Assembly: GCA_947650285.1 (NCBI GenBank)
Contig: CANTFL010000144.1
Span: 496,001 to 560,000, forward strand
DNA length: 64,000 nt
Reading direction: 5' to 3'
Origin: Hyaloperonospora brassicae
Lineage: Eukaryota; Oomycota; Peronosporomycetes; Peronosporales; Peronosporaceae
The notes under the pieces were generated by a model. That model saw only the letters and a program-made list of their open reading frames with translations. It was not told the origin of the DNA and searched no databases. Made by a program: the position numbers and the translations under genes. Below, piece after piece: positions 22,613-35,879 of the stretch. Positions within the stretch are counted from its first letter, which is position 1. Each line of letters starts with the position of its first letter.

Positions 22613-25600
22613 TTGTAAAATCATCCTCTTTTATTAATAAGTTTTATTGATGCCAATACCCACCTTTGTCCCTGCACGATCTTGATCGACCAAAAAAATA
22701 CGCAAGAATAATTGACGAGACGTAACCGATGTATTACTATACTTTATCGCTTCGGTCACGGACAATACAGACTTATTTTTATATCGTCATTGGCAATATG
22801 CCTAGCAGAATATGTTATATCCAGACAATCGAGGTTGCCTCTAACTATTTTTTCATCAGTTGTCATTTTTGTTCGGTTGTATTAAGTCATTTTGTTATTC
22901 GAAAGCATATACAATTTGAACGCGCCTCTGGGTTCCATAGCAATGTTCATCTTGGCATCGTATGCACACTAAATCTATTATTTCAGAATACTGTAAATAT
23001 AAATTCGCCTGGTGTCGCCTCTTACATCCATATAGACGTTTTTGCAGACCCTTGCAGCTAAAAAACTAGTATGACCTTTAGGTAAAAAAAGGATGCTCCA
23101 GCGGTTTGTTTTGCTGTACTCAATATATATGTGCTCGAAAAACAAATTACATATGTGTTTTTTCTATTCAAAAGACACTTGTTAGACAATATCGTCGATT
23201 TATTAGTCAATATTCATGTTTAATTTGACATCTTTTTATTATCCTTATTAATAGCTTACTAACGACAGCCCAGGTTTTTTTTTGGACGCGATTATCTAGT
23301 GCGCAGCAGATTAGGGTAGATAAAAAAACCAAAGTTATACAATGCAGTCTGAATGTAAATTAGAGCAACATTGCATTTTCAATGCACGAGCATTGGTGCC
23401 TTTTCGATGCGAAACTATCACACATACTAGTCCACTGAGTACCGCTAATTTTAAATTGGTTTTTATTCGATGTACGGACTAGCTGTGTAATTTCGCACTG
23501 ATTAAAGGCTTGCAGTCGATATCAACTACGAATCATGTTGCTGTACAATTTTCTTTGACATACACTAATCAAGCAAAGTAGCATTAGTCCACATAAAGGA
23601 AGTCTATAGAAACTACGAACAATATTTAGTTATAATATCCTAACTATACGTGTCGGACAGCTGAAAACGTTTGTAATACGCTGCAATTTCGGCATGCGAA
23701 CTGTTTTCACGCAACCTGTATCAGCGTCTGTTCTTTCGGCAAAGTTATCTAACACTCATGAAGGCTCACGATAGCAAATGAGACAACTTAACACCAGAGT
23801 CTGCTGTCGCATAATTCAAATATCCTCTTTACAAACGCCTCTGCTGAATTACACTAGCAGATGTTGAGCACATTTTTAATTGTACACATATCCTTCTTGA
23901 AACCTAATAAAAATAGATCCTACGCGTAATCGCACTGCTGCATCTACGCGATACTATTGTTTTCAGTCTGGGACATATTTGAGATGGAAGCAAGACCACC
24001 ATGAATTATTTCAGTAAGTTAAGCGTGGTAAAGAGTTAAATGGATAATAAAGTACATTTATATAAGCTGTGCACGTTTATCTTGTTAGGCATGATTGGGG
24101 CGATTCGAAACTTAACATTATATCTTTATGACCTCCACCGTCTGACCTATTGCTTTTCGTAATTGCGTCAAGTATGAAAAGTCCCATATTCGCCTAGAGT
24201 ATGAGACCAACTTCCTTTGTTTTCCAATTTACGCTTTAAGGTATCAAATACACTTTTTTGCTTAAGGGAACGGTTCACACATAAAATATACGTTTGAAGT
24301 ATTAAACTTAACGTCTTGGACATGAGATTAAGTCCTAATTGAAATTGTATATTCATCGGGCACTTATGTTTGTATGATTCCGTCCTAATATTAAATTATT
24401 TCGGTTTAATGTCTTGACATATCTGCAGGTACAACTTTAAGCACTATAAGTCTGCGTCGCGAATGAGTCGAGAAACCACACATTTCTTGTTACAACGTTA
24501 ATACGGTAAGCAAGAAAAAACAGCGACAAATTTATGCTAGATGCGCGGGGCTTGCTTTCGAAAGCCTCCACTCGTCATTGCGGCTGACCCTCAGAATGCA
24601 CTTGACGTCATGGTCTGGCTGGACAAATACCGTTTTGCAGCACATTTTGCCAAAATAATCATTGGTAGTAGCTCGTCATGAACTCTGTCCTTTGTACAGT
24701 CGCGTGCTCATTAAATCCACCACATATTTGCAAGAGGCTAAACGGCTTCAAAGCATAATCTAAACGGTCAATATATTTTCTATCGCGGTTTATAATAAAA
24801 GAGATAAGTTATTTGAAAGAAAATTCATTTAAACGCCTACATTTTTATTTATAGCTTAAAGCGCGACATATCTTCATCACCAGCGGCGTCTTAGCTCAAA
24901 ACCCTGCTTTTTAAACAAGGAAAACGCTGAGGCATTTTACCAATGAATTGTTAAATGAAAAAAATGATCTATTAGGATTCTTAAATCAATATTTTTGCTA
25001 TTATAAAAAAAAATGAATTCATCGACCATGTGCTTATATATTCGCAATAACGCATAGTTTGCTCGTATTACCGCGATTTTATAATAAATTAGAATACACC
25101 GCCAAAACGATTGTAAGTCCACACAGAAGTAACCGCAACGTTTTGCGCTATACTAATAACTAGGTCGCACTTTGCTTTTGCACGTCGATCATTCATTTAT
25201 GAAATTATACAACCTGTTACCCCGCTAGGCCAAGGAGGTTCATTAGTATCACCTTTCGATAGGTATATATCGAATTGTTATGTATCTTATATACTACTTC
25301 GCACGTGCCGGTTGAGCTAGCATAGCACCGATAAGGTTAAATGCTCGCAGTTCAATTATTTTTGCGACAACGGCAAGCAACCTTATCTGTTACGATACGA
25401 TGCGTGCGCGAACGCGTTATTTCCGAAGCATTAAAAAATTTAGTTCTATTAAATAATTAAAAATACTTGCTCGATTAGCTCGTTTTATTCGATGATGCTA
25501 TTAAAGTGAGATTAAAGTAAGATGGTGCTAATCAAGTTAAATTTTGTCGTATAAACCTCGAGTGGATGAAGTATAATTTGGTAGTATAGACAGCGCTATA

Positions 25601-28600
25601 TGACCGGTTCACATTTATCTTTAAATAGACGCATCACAAAAAAGTCATAATATTGAACCGCCACATGTTTAACACTAGGGTTTCTATAGAAGCAGCGCAT
25701 GGGTGTCTGGAACAATTAATCTTAGCACACTGCACCATATCTTCGTTTAATGCATTTTGATACAGAGCAGGACAAATTACTAAATGAATATTGAACTAAT
25801 ACATTAAAAATGTGACAGGTAAGACTGACTAGCCTGATCTTAAATTAACAAATCAATAGTAATGTATTATGTAAACGAGCTTCACTAAATCGTATACGGT
25901 TACGTAACCAGGCTTGCTATGCAACTAAACACTCTTATAGAGGAATGAGTTCCAACACACATATCTTAAATGCTTGTATGACGCCAATTTATTGGTCTGA
26001 ATCTGTTCTTGGTTTGCCGTTTTAAATGATTATCCAAAAAAGTTGAATATCACACCCCATTGAATAATAATACACTCCTGGTGTAAATATGTTAACAACG
26101 CATGAATCGAGGCTGATTAAATGCTTCCTTACTATAAAAGGTGCGAATTGTCATTTTCGTATAAATAAACGCTTATAGTATATCATATAAATTAAGGGCT
26201 GGTTAGAAGATCGAGCGCGTAATTAACTAGCACCGTCACGAAAATATTAAGTTTTAAAGACCGCGCTGTATCCCGTCTCATCTATCTTTGTATTACATCT
26301 TTCGGAGATTGGGCATAATATGTCAATTAAATTGTTTGAACATATACTGATAAGATATATAAAGACCCATTTACTGCTCAGTATCTAATAATTTAATTTT
26401 AGCTTAATGCGTACGAATACATATATCTGCCTCGTCCACAAATTCTCGGTCGCCTGATGTCATAACCGCTGTAGTAAATCGTCCGCAGACGACCCTGCCC
26501 CGACTCGTTCACGTCTCTAGCTTAATGTTCACAAATAATGTAGCGCCATTTATTGTCCTCCTGCAGCTCAAAAGGCAAAAACAGATAGCTATACTCGGCC
26601 TAATTCATCGTTTAGTTTACTTCGTAGCTCGACGCGATACATGCATTATTTTATTCATGAAGATTTGATCAATGGATTTATGCAATCCATCCTTCCGCGA
26701 AGTCCTTGCATACATGTAACAAAGATCAACAACCATATTTAGCATATTTATTCCGTGGGTGGGTATGATCATAGTATAACAAGAATAATTATGTTAAGTG
26801 ATCGCAATTAGTATTTCATGCTCAACTTCGCAAAACATTACTTGTATCCACAATTACAAGAAGCTTACCGTCGTTTATTTTGAACTGTCTTCTATTAAGT
26901 TTCCATAGTAATTCTACACTCTGCTTACCGTTGCTATCTTCCATTGGGTTTGATGACCATGTAATATAAGCTAACGTCAAAGTTGTCGTAAAATCATTTT
27001 TTGAGAGCTGCAAACAAATCGTATCTATGTATAACATTAATATTATTGACAACCTCTTTTATGTGTGTTTTAATATTGATAGATATACTCGTTAATCCAA
27101 CCGTCTAGTGCACTTCACCGTTTTATTCCAGTAGATCCGCCTTAATAATACATTTGATAGTATACACTCCCATCATTGGAATACGGTTAAAGTTGATCGT
27201 TTGAGGTATCGCTTCTAGGCGATATGGACCTCAATTCATGTATAGCAATAATGTCCATTTGTAACGCCGTTTGCACCCCTTGTTACGATCGCCTTCCAAA
27301 TCAAGATCATGAAAAGTACCCTGCCACCAGCAGAGGGGTGTTTCCAGGTCGTCTTTAGATCTAAATTTCAGCTCATAGTCACCTCCTACGCTTAATTAGT
27401 CGATATTGTCACTTCGATTAGTTGCTGTTAAACATTAAAACTCTATTCTTGACTGATATTGTTTGAATTTTGTCCTAAACCATGCTAAAAGAAAGCATTA
27501 TCCAATAAAGCTATAAGATTTTAGCAATTAGAATTTTGACGATATATAAGAATGGCTTCATCAATTTGAGGTTTTTAAAGGGATAAATTTCTAAAGTGAT
27601 CTAAATTCGTTTTGCAATTTTTTCGTTCTACATAAGCGAGACTGTATGTATGATACATTCTACCTGACGACTTCGCCATCAACATTTTGCCCGACTGATC
27701 AAAAGAATTTTTGTACCTCAACATCCGAGATACTATCCAACATAAAATATATATACGGGTAGCCAATGCGGCTGGGATCAATGCTTCGTCAAAATATGGC
27801 CTCCGACCTAATACAGAACATAAATGATCCGTATTTTTTCGACCCCCGGTAAACACATCTATCAATTTGATCGATAATGTGGCATTCGGGTTCTGAATTT
27901 AGCCGATCAGAAAATACATATAAAACGCATCTTCAACAACATTTCGTATAGCTATAAGATATTCTTCGCGGGTAGAATCCACCTGGTATTTTTCACGCAT
28001 TTCATCCATTTAAATCAAATTTGGACATCGTTCTCACGCTCTCCGTCAATTACACCACTCATTTTTATAATTGACGTATTTTAGAACCAATACTACATCG
28101 TAATATCTTTGTTCTGCAACAGGTCACGGATCAACGCATTTAAATATACAATCCGTCTACTCAGTTACTATACCCGCTTAGAGTTGAATACACAAGCATA
28201 ATATTCCGAATTCTTGTTTAGTAATCACACCGGTCAGAATTCTATATAACACAGTCGACGGAGTAATATTTTGGCTGATACTAATCTTATGATCCGATCG
28301 ATCAACTTCTTACAATATTTGACAGGACTGGTCTTGCCTATTGTGCAATTGAATTTTATGATTCGACACTAATGTCGTGTACTTTGCCCCATGCTGCAAG
28401 CATTAGATCAAACAGTTATACTGAGGTCTTGCGGAAAAAATTTCAATCAAATGTTTCATTTTTAATACCTTCAGCCGGTGGTATTTAAGATCTCTCACCA
28501 TGTATGAACCTAAATGCGACTTCGACTATAGGTATCACCGAAATCTGACGAGCATAATATAGGCTGAGCCACATTATATCTGAATAATCAAACACTTTCG

Positions 28601-31600
28601 TAATAATACACTGCAGCTTTTTTCTTTTCTTCCTTCACCAATGCCATTAGCCTTTCCTTTCTTTCTTAAACAATTAATTGTGGCCGAATTTATGAAATCA
28701 ATCCATCGATCATGTATCAAAAAAATCGCAGCATTCGATGGAATCACTTGAACATTCCGCATTTCTCGATCCGATCGGTCTTAGATAGCGTCAACATATC
28801 GCACTGTTGTGATCGCGTTAATATTACACTGTATTATTCAACCTATATTCTCTATGACCGCAGATATGACCTAAATGTCGGACCCAGAATATACGTATTA
28901 TCCTATCGCGTCATGATCTGCAATACCTATAAAATATCTTTTTATGGCATTATTATTGTGCGACTTAAACCTGCATTGGCATCGTATAGATCGAATAGTC
29001 CTCCTGCGCTCCAAAAAAAAATTCGAGATCAGTTTTCTCCTTAACCTTTCATTAATTGATAATCTACATTTTGCCGCATGTTGCACCTGCGTGATGCCAC
29101 AGAAGCATTTTTAGTAAATTCGGTTGATGTTAGCAATCGCTCATCAACCCAACTAATATCACTGATCAAGTTTGATTTTATAGTCTCCTAGGCTCTTAAA
29201 ATTACACAAGCTTATTCCGACAAACTTTGATGGTCATACTAAGTACCAATTTGACATGGCGTCTCACCCAAACTATAATCTTCCCAAACTCACGTTGTTT
29301 ATCCCATCCGTCGATTCGCCTAGTAAATATACCATATTTTAAAACGTTGGTTTTACCGCTCAGCATGGTTGATCGATACGAAGCTGTGTCTGACAAACCT
29401 AAACTTCAATTATCTGGTAAGTAATTAGTCCCATCGACTAGATATATACTTATATACTTATTTGCCAAAGCTATTAGGGATATATCGAAGATTGCTCTTT
29501 TGTTACCCTAATATTTGACCCAGACATCGATATATCGAACTAATGATCCGTTAGGTATGATCTTAATCCTATAGAGTCCATTCTTTATGCATTTACTCTC
29601 GCCAATGATTATATAGTATTGCCTCCTCCTCTCGTCGAGGATACAGCCAACTTTACAAGAACATTTATGCCTACGTTCGAGACTTCACTATGTGAGTCGA
29701 TTATAATAATTACTTGTCGATATTAATACATATTCCGTGAACTTATCCTTTTCAGAATTTAATTGTATAGATATTAATTAGCATCTCCTTGACAATCCCG
29801 AATCAAGATCCTGGCTTTGTTCCTGATCGCAAATATTTGTTGTCCTCACGACACTTGATACAAAACAAACTTGAATGAGGTCGTTACATGTATCGGTCGG
29901 ATCGTTTCGCACATTAGGCCTTTTTTGTGATATCCTCTGTCTACAATGCATAAATGCAGATTTGATAATCCTCATCTCGTTCAGGTAATAAATTTGCTAG
30001 TTTTCTGTGTAAAACCCGTTCGATATCGGTAAATTCATTGTTTCATGTTTGATTGGCACATCCCCCTTCCAAATCACGTCGTAGCGCTTCCGTCTGCCAC
30101 TCCTAACTTTATTAAATTAATAGCAGGCAGCACATGCATAGAAGCACTTGATCGAAGGGCGTCACTGGCGTTTATTGTGTCACTACATCATATTTAAGCA
30201 TCCGCGACCATTATTCGTCGTCGACCGTTCTGCGTGCCCCCAAATTACTATTTTAATATAATTACCGTAATCTTTATTTTTATTTTTTCCTGTCCGCAAA
30301 CTTTATTTACAAGCTTGACAGGGCAACTACTATTGGAGACACAAAGCACAAAAACGATCATTCAATGAAATATGATATGCTAGAAAATAAGTTCGGATCA
30401 ATGTTAATATTTCTTACGTTAATTGAGATTACCTACACTAATATTTTGCAATAGAGGAGCAAACATAGACGCAAATCGTTATCATAACACATTCGATACT
30501 ATAGCAAATTTTGATCTGCCAGATTCCGATGCATCATTAGCCTGCGATGTATCTTAATTGTCGTTTTACGTGCCGAAGTTATCCCAACGTCAACCTTGTA
30601 AATATAACAAGAAATATTAGCATAGCGATATTGGTTTCTATGTGTTTTCGACGTACGTGTGGAGGACCACCAAAATTTAACACCTTTATCATATCTCCGC
30701 CACCTTAAAGATAAACAAATTTCGACTTTTTGATCTACTATATTCTTCGAACGTCAGTACCGCTTATCTACTAACATACAATAGTTTATAAATATTAATT
30801 TTTAACAATTATATAGAATTGCGGACTTGAGTAGCGTGAAAATCCAAAAATATTATATGCCAATTTGTGGTAAAATTCAGAAATTACATTGACGAATGCA
30901 TGACGCTTTTTACGCTCAGAGGCTTAATCGCGTAGAAACGCTGATTCAAAATTGGCGTATCTAAAACTTTTAATTACTTTATCCATGTCTTAAATTACTT
31001 AATTTTAAGGCTGCGATCACAGTCATCAAAACTTAATTCAATTATATTCACCTCTTAATTTTGTCTCCCGAGGTGCCACAAATGGTAGCGTTTGATTCTT
31101 ATTTTATAAAAATTCTCGGAATCAAAGGTTTCTTTCGACTTAATTTGATCCCGACGATTCCTTTTTAAGTTTCGTGGTTGACGTCTCAAGCGAAGTCATG
31201 GACACCGCCATTATTATACCGCCCATTTGGTCTAGATCTGGCTCATATTTTTGCATGGTTCTCCTTAAACAAAGAATGCAGGCGTCTTGATCTAGTCGAT
31301 TCCGTGTACTAGAAGGTGCGTCTAGTCGTTGATCGCATGTCAAACTTGATCGATGACAATAGTTTGCGTATGAGTGCCTGAAAATATCGGTCCGAGCGAC
31401 ATCCGTATAAATCATAAATGAATCGACAGACAGTTTTAGATTTTGCTGACGCATTTTTTGAATATCTAGTACTACATCATTTTGGCACAAAGGCGATCGA
31501 AGTGACGCATGTTTTATAAAATCGTCTGCACCAGTATATATAATTCTTTCCGCATCAAGCGATACTTAAGCGCGGGTTACTACATTTGATCGCACTTCAG

Positions 31601-31920
31601 CAGCGTCTGTGCATGATATGCTTCAGTGGTATGGGTGGAGCGCTAAGACTGATAAATGTGCTCATTCTTCCTTCAATTTTGTTTCTGTTTCTTTTATAAG
31701 CCGACATTGTTTTCGAGTGTCCTTCGCAATATCATCACATACATAAACTTTTTGAATTATTTTGTCGGTAACATTATATTTTGGTATATTTGCCCTCCCA
31801 GTCAAAGTATCAAGCTTAGCACGTAATCTAAATTTGAAAGTCCGGCGTCCCTAATTACGTTGTATACCGATCGGGATGGCGTAGTCATTTGGCCGCGCTT
31901 GTTCCCCCGGAAGGCGAGGG
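22613..31920. other. AT-rich block, right part, no genes seen
   Basis: It continues the AT-rich, stop-dense sequence. Frames of about 90-116 codons (22729 plus, 27575 minus, 28712 plus, 31140 minus) were read and show no recognised motif or signal peptide. The block ends near 31.9 kb, where GC rises and a partial inverted LTR-like end (GGGCTCACCCCAATG, 31919-31933) appears just before the next element. Confidence 0.55.
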
Positions 31921-31959
31921 CTCACCCCAATGTGAGCCCGCCAGATGGACAGATCTCCC

Positions 31960-32398
31960 TATGACAAGGTGAGCCTTTTACGTAATATTTTTTACTACAA
32001 TTAAAGTAATATTCAAGAAAATATGGATAATATTCTGAATACGTTATCATCAAGTTTAGTGATATATGTTGTAGTTACTCAAGGGTCTGCCCATAGATTA
32101 ACGTACCATTATATCAACCCATTAATCTCTGCCAGACGCGCGCAATGGGTGGCGAGTCGACGTCACCATACATGGTGTAATATTAATATAGTTAATCCAG
32201 GACTAACAAGACAAGACACATTTTAAAAATAATTATATATACACATTTTTATTTTCCACCTCTAAGCGAAGTCGCTTGGTCTCAAGTCTTCTTCTAGCAT
32301 ACTGTGTGCGTTGCTTAACATGGCACAGGGTTAAACGGTTGTCAGTGAGAGATTGCTACGCACTGAAGTCAGCGCGCAGCTACCAGTTCCCTCCCACA
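31960..32398 (+). mobile_element. LTR family C, copy 1 (5' LTR of long Ty3/gypsy element)
   Basis: 439 bp that align end to end with the LTR at 42313-42748. The core from 32076 to 32371 shows about nine mismatches in about 295 bp, whereas the first 115 bp and the last 25 bp are strongly diverged. A TATA-like stretch (ATTATATATACACA) lies about 30 bp before a pyrimidine-rich CACCTC segment, as expected for an LTR promoter. A primer-binding-like TGG follows 2 bp after the end, marking this as the 5' LTR. Confidence 0.72.
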
Positions 32399-32400
32399 CC

Positions 32401-32418
32401 TGGTAGCACTTTGAATTC
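32401..32418 (+). other. Putative tRNA primer-binding site
   Basis: TGGTAGCACTTTGAATTC starts 2 bp after the 5' LTR. TGG is the complement of the universal tRNA 3' CCA, as expected for minus-strand priming. The tRNA identity is not determined. Confidence 0.5.
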
Positions 32419-32899
32419 CTATTAAGGACCAAAACCTACTCGCCAAACATGAAATTGTTGGAAGGCGATGATGGTGACAGCAACTATTCGTGTCGTGAAA
32501 GCTAATGCTATATAAGTGACACCAGATGCAGCGTAGGTAACCGAATGAGTTCGACTGTAGGTGAGTATGCTGTATGAGCTATGCTGTATGGAATTGTGGC
32601 GAAGCAAATCAGCAAGTAATTTGAACAGAAATCAGATCACTTCAATATTCACGCGTAATTTCTTCGCCAACCGGACAATTGGCCTCACGACGAAATAAAG
32701 TGTTGGTTCCTTCGTCTTCACAAGTGTCGCACTTGGATTGCTTAATCAAGTGCATTTAGGGGTCTCACAAACATAAATAAAAATTCAATAGGGTCCAGCA
32801 AAAAAAAGCAAGGGTGATTAAATTCGCAAGACTCTTTAGTCGTCAGAAGATTTGAGCAGATCAAGATCTACTTATTAAACGAGGTCATCATGTTGAGAT

Positions 32900-33150
32900 C
32901 GAGGTAGCTCATATCGAGTACCTACAAGCGACCATCGATCGCGTGAAGATTTTCACGCGATCACCCCCGTCTTGTTAACGGTTAAGTCAGCATCGACAAG
33001 AGTCCACATAGAAGCGTGCTGCCCGCCCCACGGACGGGTACACAAAGTAACCGTTATTCTTACACAGAAACGAAGTACCCGCTCCGAAAGTCGGTCGTCT
33101 GGACGCCAGTGGAGAATCGGGGTCACATCAGCAATTTTGTGGTGCCCTCT
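32900..33150 (+). mobile_element. LTR-like repeat family D, copy 2 (partial)
   Basis: It matches the 3' part of the repeats at 8.1-9.2 and 59.8-60.8 kb, including the ACGGACGGGTACACAA block and GACGCCAGTGGAGAATCG. It contains a perfect hairpin at 32937-32962 (left arm GATCGCGTGAA, right arm TTCACGCGATC, loop GATT). It sits between the primer-binding site and gag of the long gypsy element and is probably a nested, truncated insertion. Sequence from about 32420 to 32900 has no recognised feature. Confidence 0.6.
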
Positions 33151-33995
33151 CTACCACAGACTTGACAGGAACCGACTGCGTTCCATCTTTGCTATGCTCA
33201 TACAACATGAACGTAACGCGTCGCGAAAAATGTTAATTTGATTCATTGACTAGGTTCCAAACAGGCTGAGATGTCAAGAGAAGAGGCTGCTCTCAGTTTG
33301 TACTGTGGAGACAACAGCAGACTTATTCTGCTGCTCCTAAGCCGATCCATGCGCTTTTGACCCAAAACCTTAGTGTGTTATATCTATAGGTACGGAGATT
33401 GAAGGAACCCTTCATTTTAGGGATGGTTCGTCGAGATAGACAGAGCTATATACGATCGTCGTATAAATGATGAGCAAATGAAACATAAAGTTGATCAATG
33501 TCACTTGGCAGGACTTGCCAAAGCGTAAGTCTCATAAAATGGAGATAAAAAACGATTTAAAGGTTTAGGTCATTAGAGTTCTTTTAGAAATTGGCTCCGA
33601 CAAAAATTTAAGACTCCACGGGCTGCGTTTAGGGCTCTAACTTATATCCTGAAATTCAAATAGGGTAAGCGTAATTTGAAGACTTACGCTCAACATATAA
33701 GCCTCTTTCTAGCATTTCAACAACCGGCTGATGCCATTAACACACGTCAATATCAATACTTAGGCAGGGTCTCGCGAGCAATACCTTCAGAATATCTGTT
33801 CCGCTGATATATAACTGTGCTTAAATAAGTAATCTGATCTGCGCAACGGGAAAATTATAACGTGGGATAGTCTCATGCTGACCTAAGCTCTTATTTTTTT
33901 AATATGACGGAAAGAGTTTAAGGGATCAAAATCAAAAAAAAATGTATTTTAGGATAGATATGCCTCGATCTTCTTACAGCAAAGGATTGCAGAAA
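33151..33995. other. Decayed gag region, unresolved
   Basis: It lies between repeat D and the gag zinc knuckle of the same element. By position it should be capsid-coding, but no frame longer than about 40 codons is convincing. Confidence 0.35.
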
Positions 33996-34592
33996 TGTAA
34001 TGGCTGTAAGAAACAAGGCTACCTTCCCATGATTTGTGGTGCCCACGCCCAGTACCAAACAGTATCGAGCAAAAAGATTAAACGTCGGCCAAAATGGCAG
34101 CGGTCGGAGTTCTGACTCTGTTGCGAATTCCCAACAGTGAGGCGGAATGTAAAAAGCGGTGTGGACCAGTAGGAAATGAGTGTACTGCTGATCTAGCAAT
34201 CTCAAGGGAATTATCGAATAGCTTGACGAAACTTGCTCGAGATACACCATCTTCGTGTGTCTTTGCACCTGAATATGATCAATTCGTCAGCACCTTAAAG
34301 TTGTCGCGTCGTGGCTTTGCCGACTGTAAGGCTTCATACAAGTAACTTTGTCGCCAGTCCTCAAAGGGTCGTATGAAAAAATTATAATCGCGACATCCCT
34401 TTTACGTTGATAATGGTGCGCCTTGATACAGGCGCATCGATAACAAATGGAAGCGTGAAGTAGAAATGCACTCCACGTTCGAGTTAAACAGTAAGAGAAC
34501 AATGTCATCGTAATTTATCTATACGACAATTCCAGGGCATTCTGGGATCACCTTGGTTCAAAAGGTACGAGCCAAGGGTGATTTGGCAGAAT
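33996..34592 (+). pseudogene. Ty3/gypsy gag zinc knuckle and protease remnant
   Basis: At 33996-34037 the plus strand reads CNGCKKQGYLPMIC. This is a CCHC knuckle (C-x2-C-x4-H-x4-C) in which the His has become Tyr. In gag such knuckles bind the genomic RNA. An 83-codon frame follows at 34094. At 34539-34592 the strand reads ILGSPWFKRYEPRVIWQN, the flap-distal end of a retroviral-type aspartic protease ('ILG-PWF--Y-P-I-W'). I did not find the protease active-site D-T/S-G upstream. Order and orientation fit gag-pol of the long element. Confidence 0.66.
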
Positions 34593-35879
34593 TGATCTGT
34601 GAAGATACATGCAACTTGTTTCTCGGATGGATATATGATTTAAGCCGTGGAGCTTCCACAAAGGTGTGGTTGTTTTGCGAGTGATTGCGAGGACCTCAAT
34701 TACGATACGGTCTAGAATACGACAGCACAGACTCTTTAGTGTTGTAATTTAATCAATACACTTAAATTTACTCTCCCATTGGCTGTGTTTGAACGCAGGT
34801 AGCGTCTAAGGGATACAATTCGAAAAAGGCGAGTGGATTGGGACAAGATGCATGCCTAACGGGTAGCACCGAATGAATAAGACCCGGTGTATAGAGCGGT
34901 ATTGGAAATTTTCGGTCAAATACAGAGATGAGCGCAGAAAATCTGGCTGCTGTTGCGTTTCCACGTCAACAAAAGGTTGAGGAAATAAGTCTGTACGTAC
35001 ATTATAAAATAATTTCTAAATTATAAGTCAAAGGATCAATCAGATCTCAGCAACTTGAGCAAACAAGCCCTCAGCAGCCTGTGGAAAAAAGGTTCCTGAT
35101 TGAATCCGAGACGTTAATGTTTCGTAGATGATGGATCAAATGTAGGCGCTCATACTCTTGATCCGATTGTGTCTCCTAAGCTGATTTCGAAGATAACTTA
35201 GTTGCTAACATAGGGCCGAAACGGTTTAAACGTGATCTGCGTAGTAACCTATCATGCATATTTGCATACTCTTCATAGAGGATGCTTATGTGACCGATAA
35301 TCGGTTGGCAAGATTACTTAATGAGTACGAACAGCAAACCAGAAGCTCATCGATAAACGAAAGTGCCATTGATGTGAGTATCGAATGGAGCCGATCAGTT
35401 TTATAATAGCTTAAGTCGATCAACGCAAATGTATTAATTAGTATTTGATTGTATATAAGAAATATTTTTGTACATCCATGCTGTGCGGGATGCATTAGGA
35501 TATGAGACTCGACACGAGAATCATTTAAACAGTGTTTTAAATCTGTATCGCGCGGTAGTGACCACTGTCTCGGGAAAAAGTGATTGCGATCGACAAGAAC
35601 TTTTCTATATGCTTCGCAACGAACTATGCGAGGGGGTGAACTTCCATCCATAGATATCTGACCGACTTTGTACGTAATGCAACAGTAGGGTGGTAGATTG
35701 GACTTGTTTATATAAAGTTGAATGCTACAACGATACCGGCTCAGGCGCCTATATCTAGGAGGAATGTAATTATTGCTGGTACGTCAAAAAGTACCATATT
35801 TCTATTCATATATCTTATATATGGTTTTATTAGACTCTTATGCGTGAAGATGACATAATGTACACGGCTGTATGCACCA
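34593..35879. other. Unresolved pol sequence (protease-RT interval)
   Basis: RT fingers and palm should begin here by position, but I cannot place their motifs with confidence. The 61-codon plus frame at 35468 and the 121-codon minus frame at 35286-35651 have no recognised domain. Confidence 0.35.

Noticed and set aside
9190..31920. Nuclear copy of mitochondrial DNA as an explanation for the AT-rich block
   Set aside because: No frame resembling cox, nad, cob, atp or mitochondrial ribosomal proteins, and no rRNA-like stretch, was seen.
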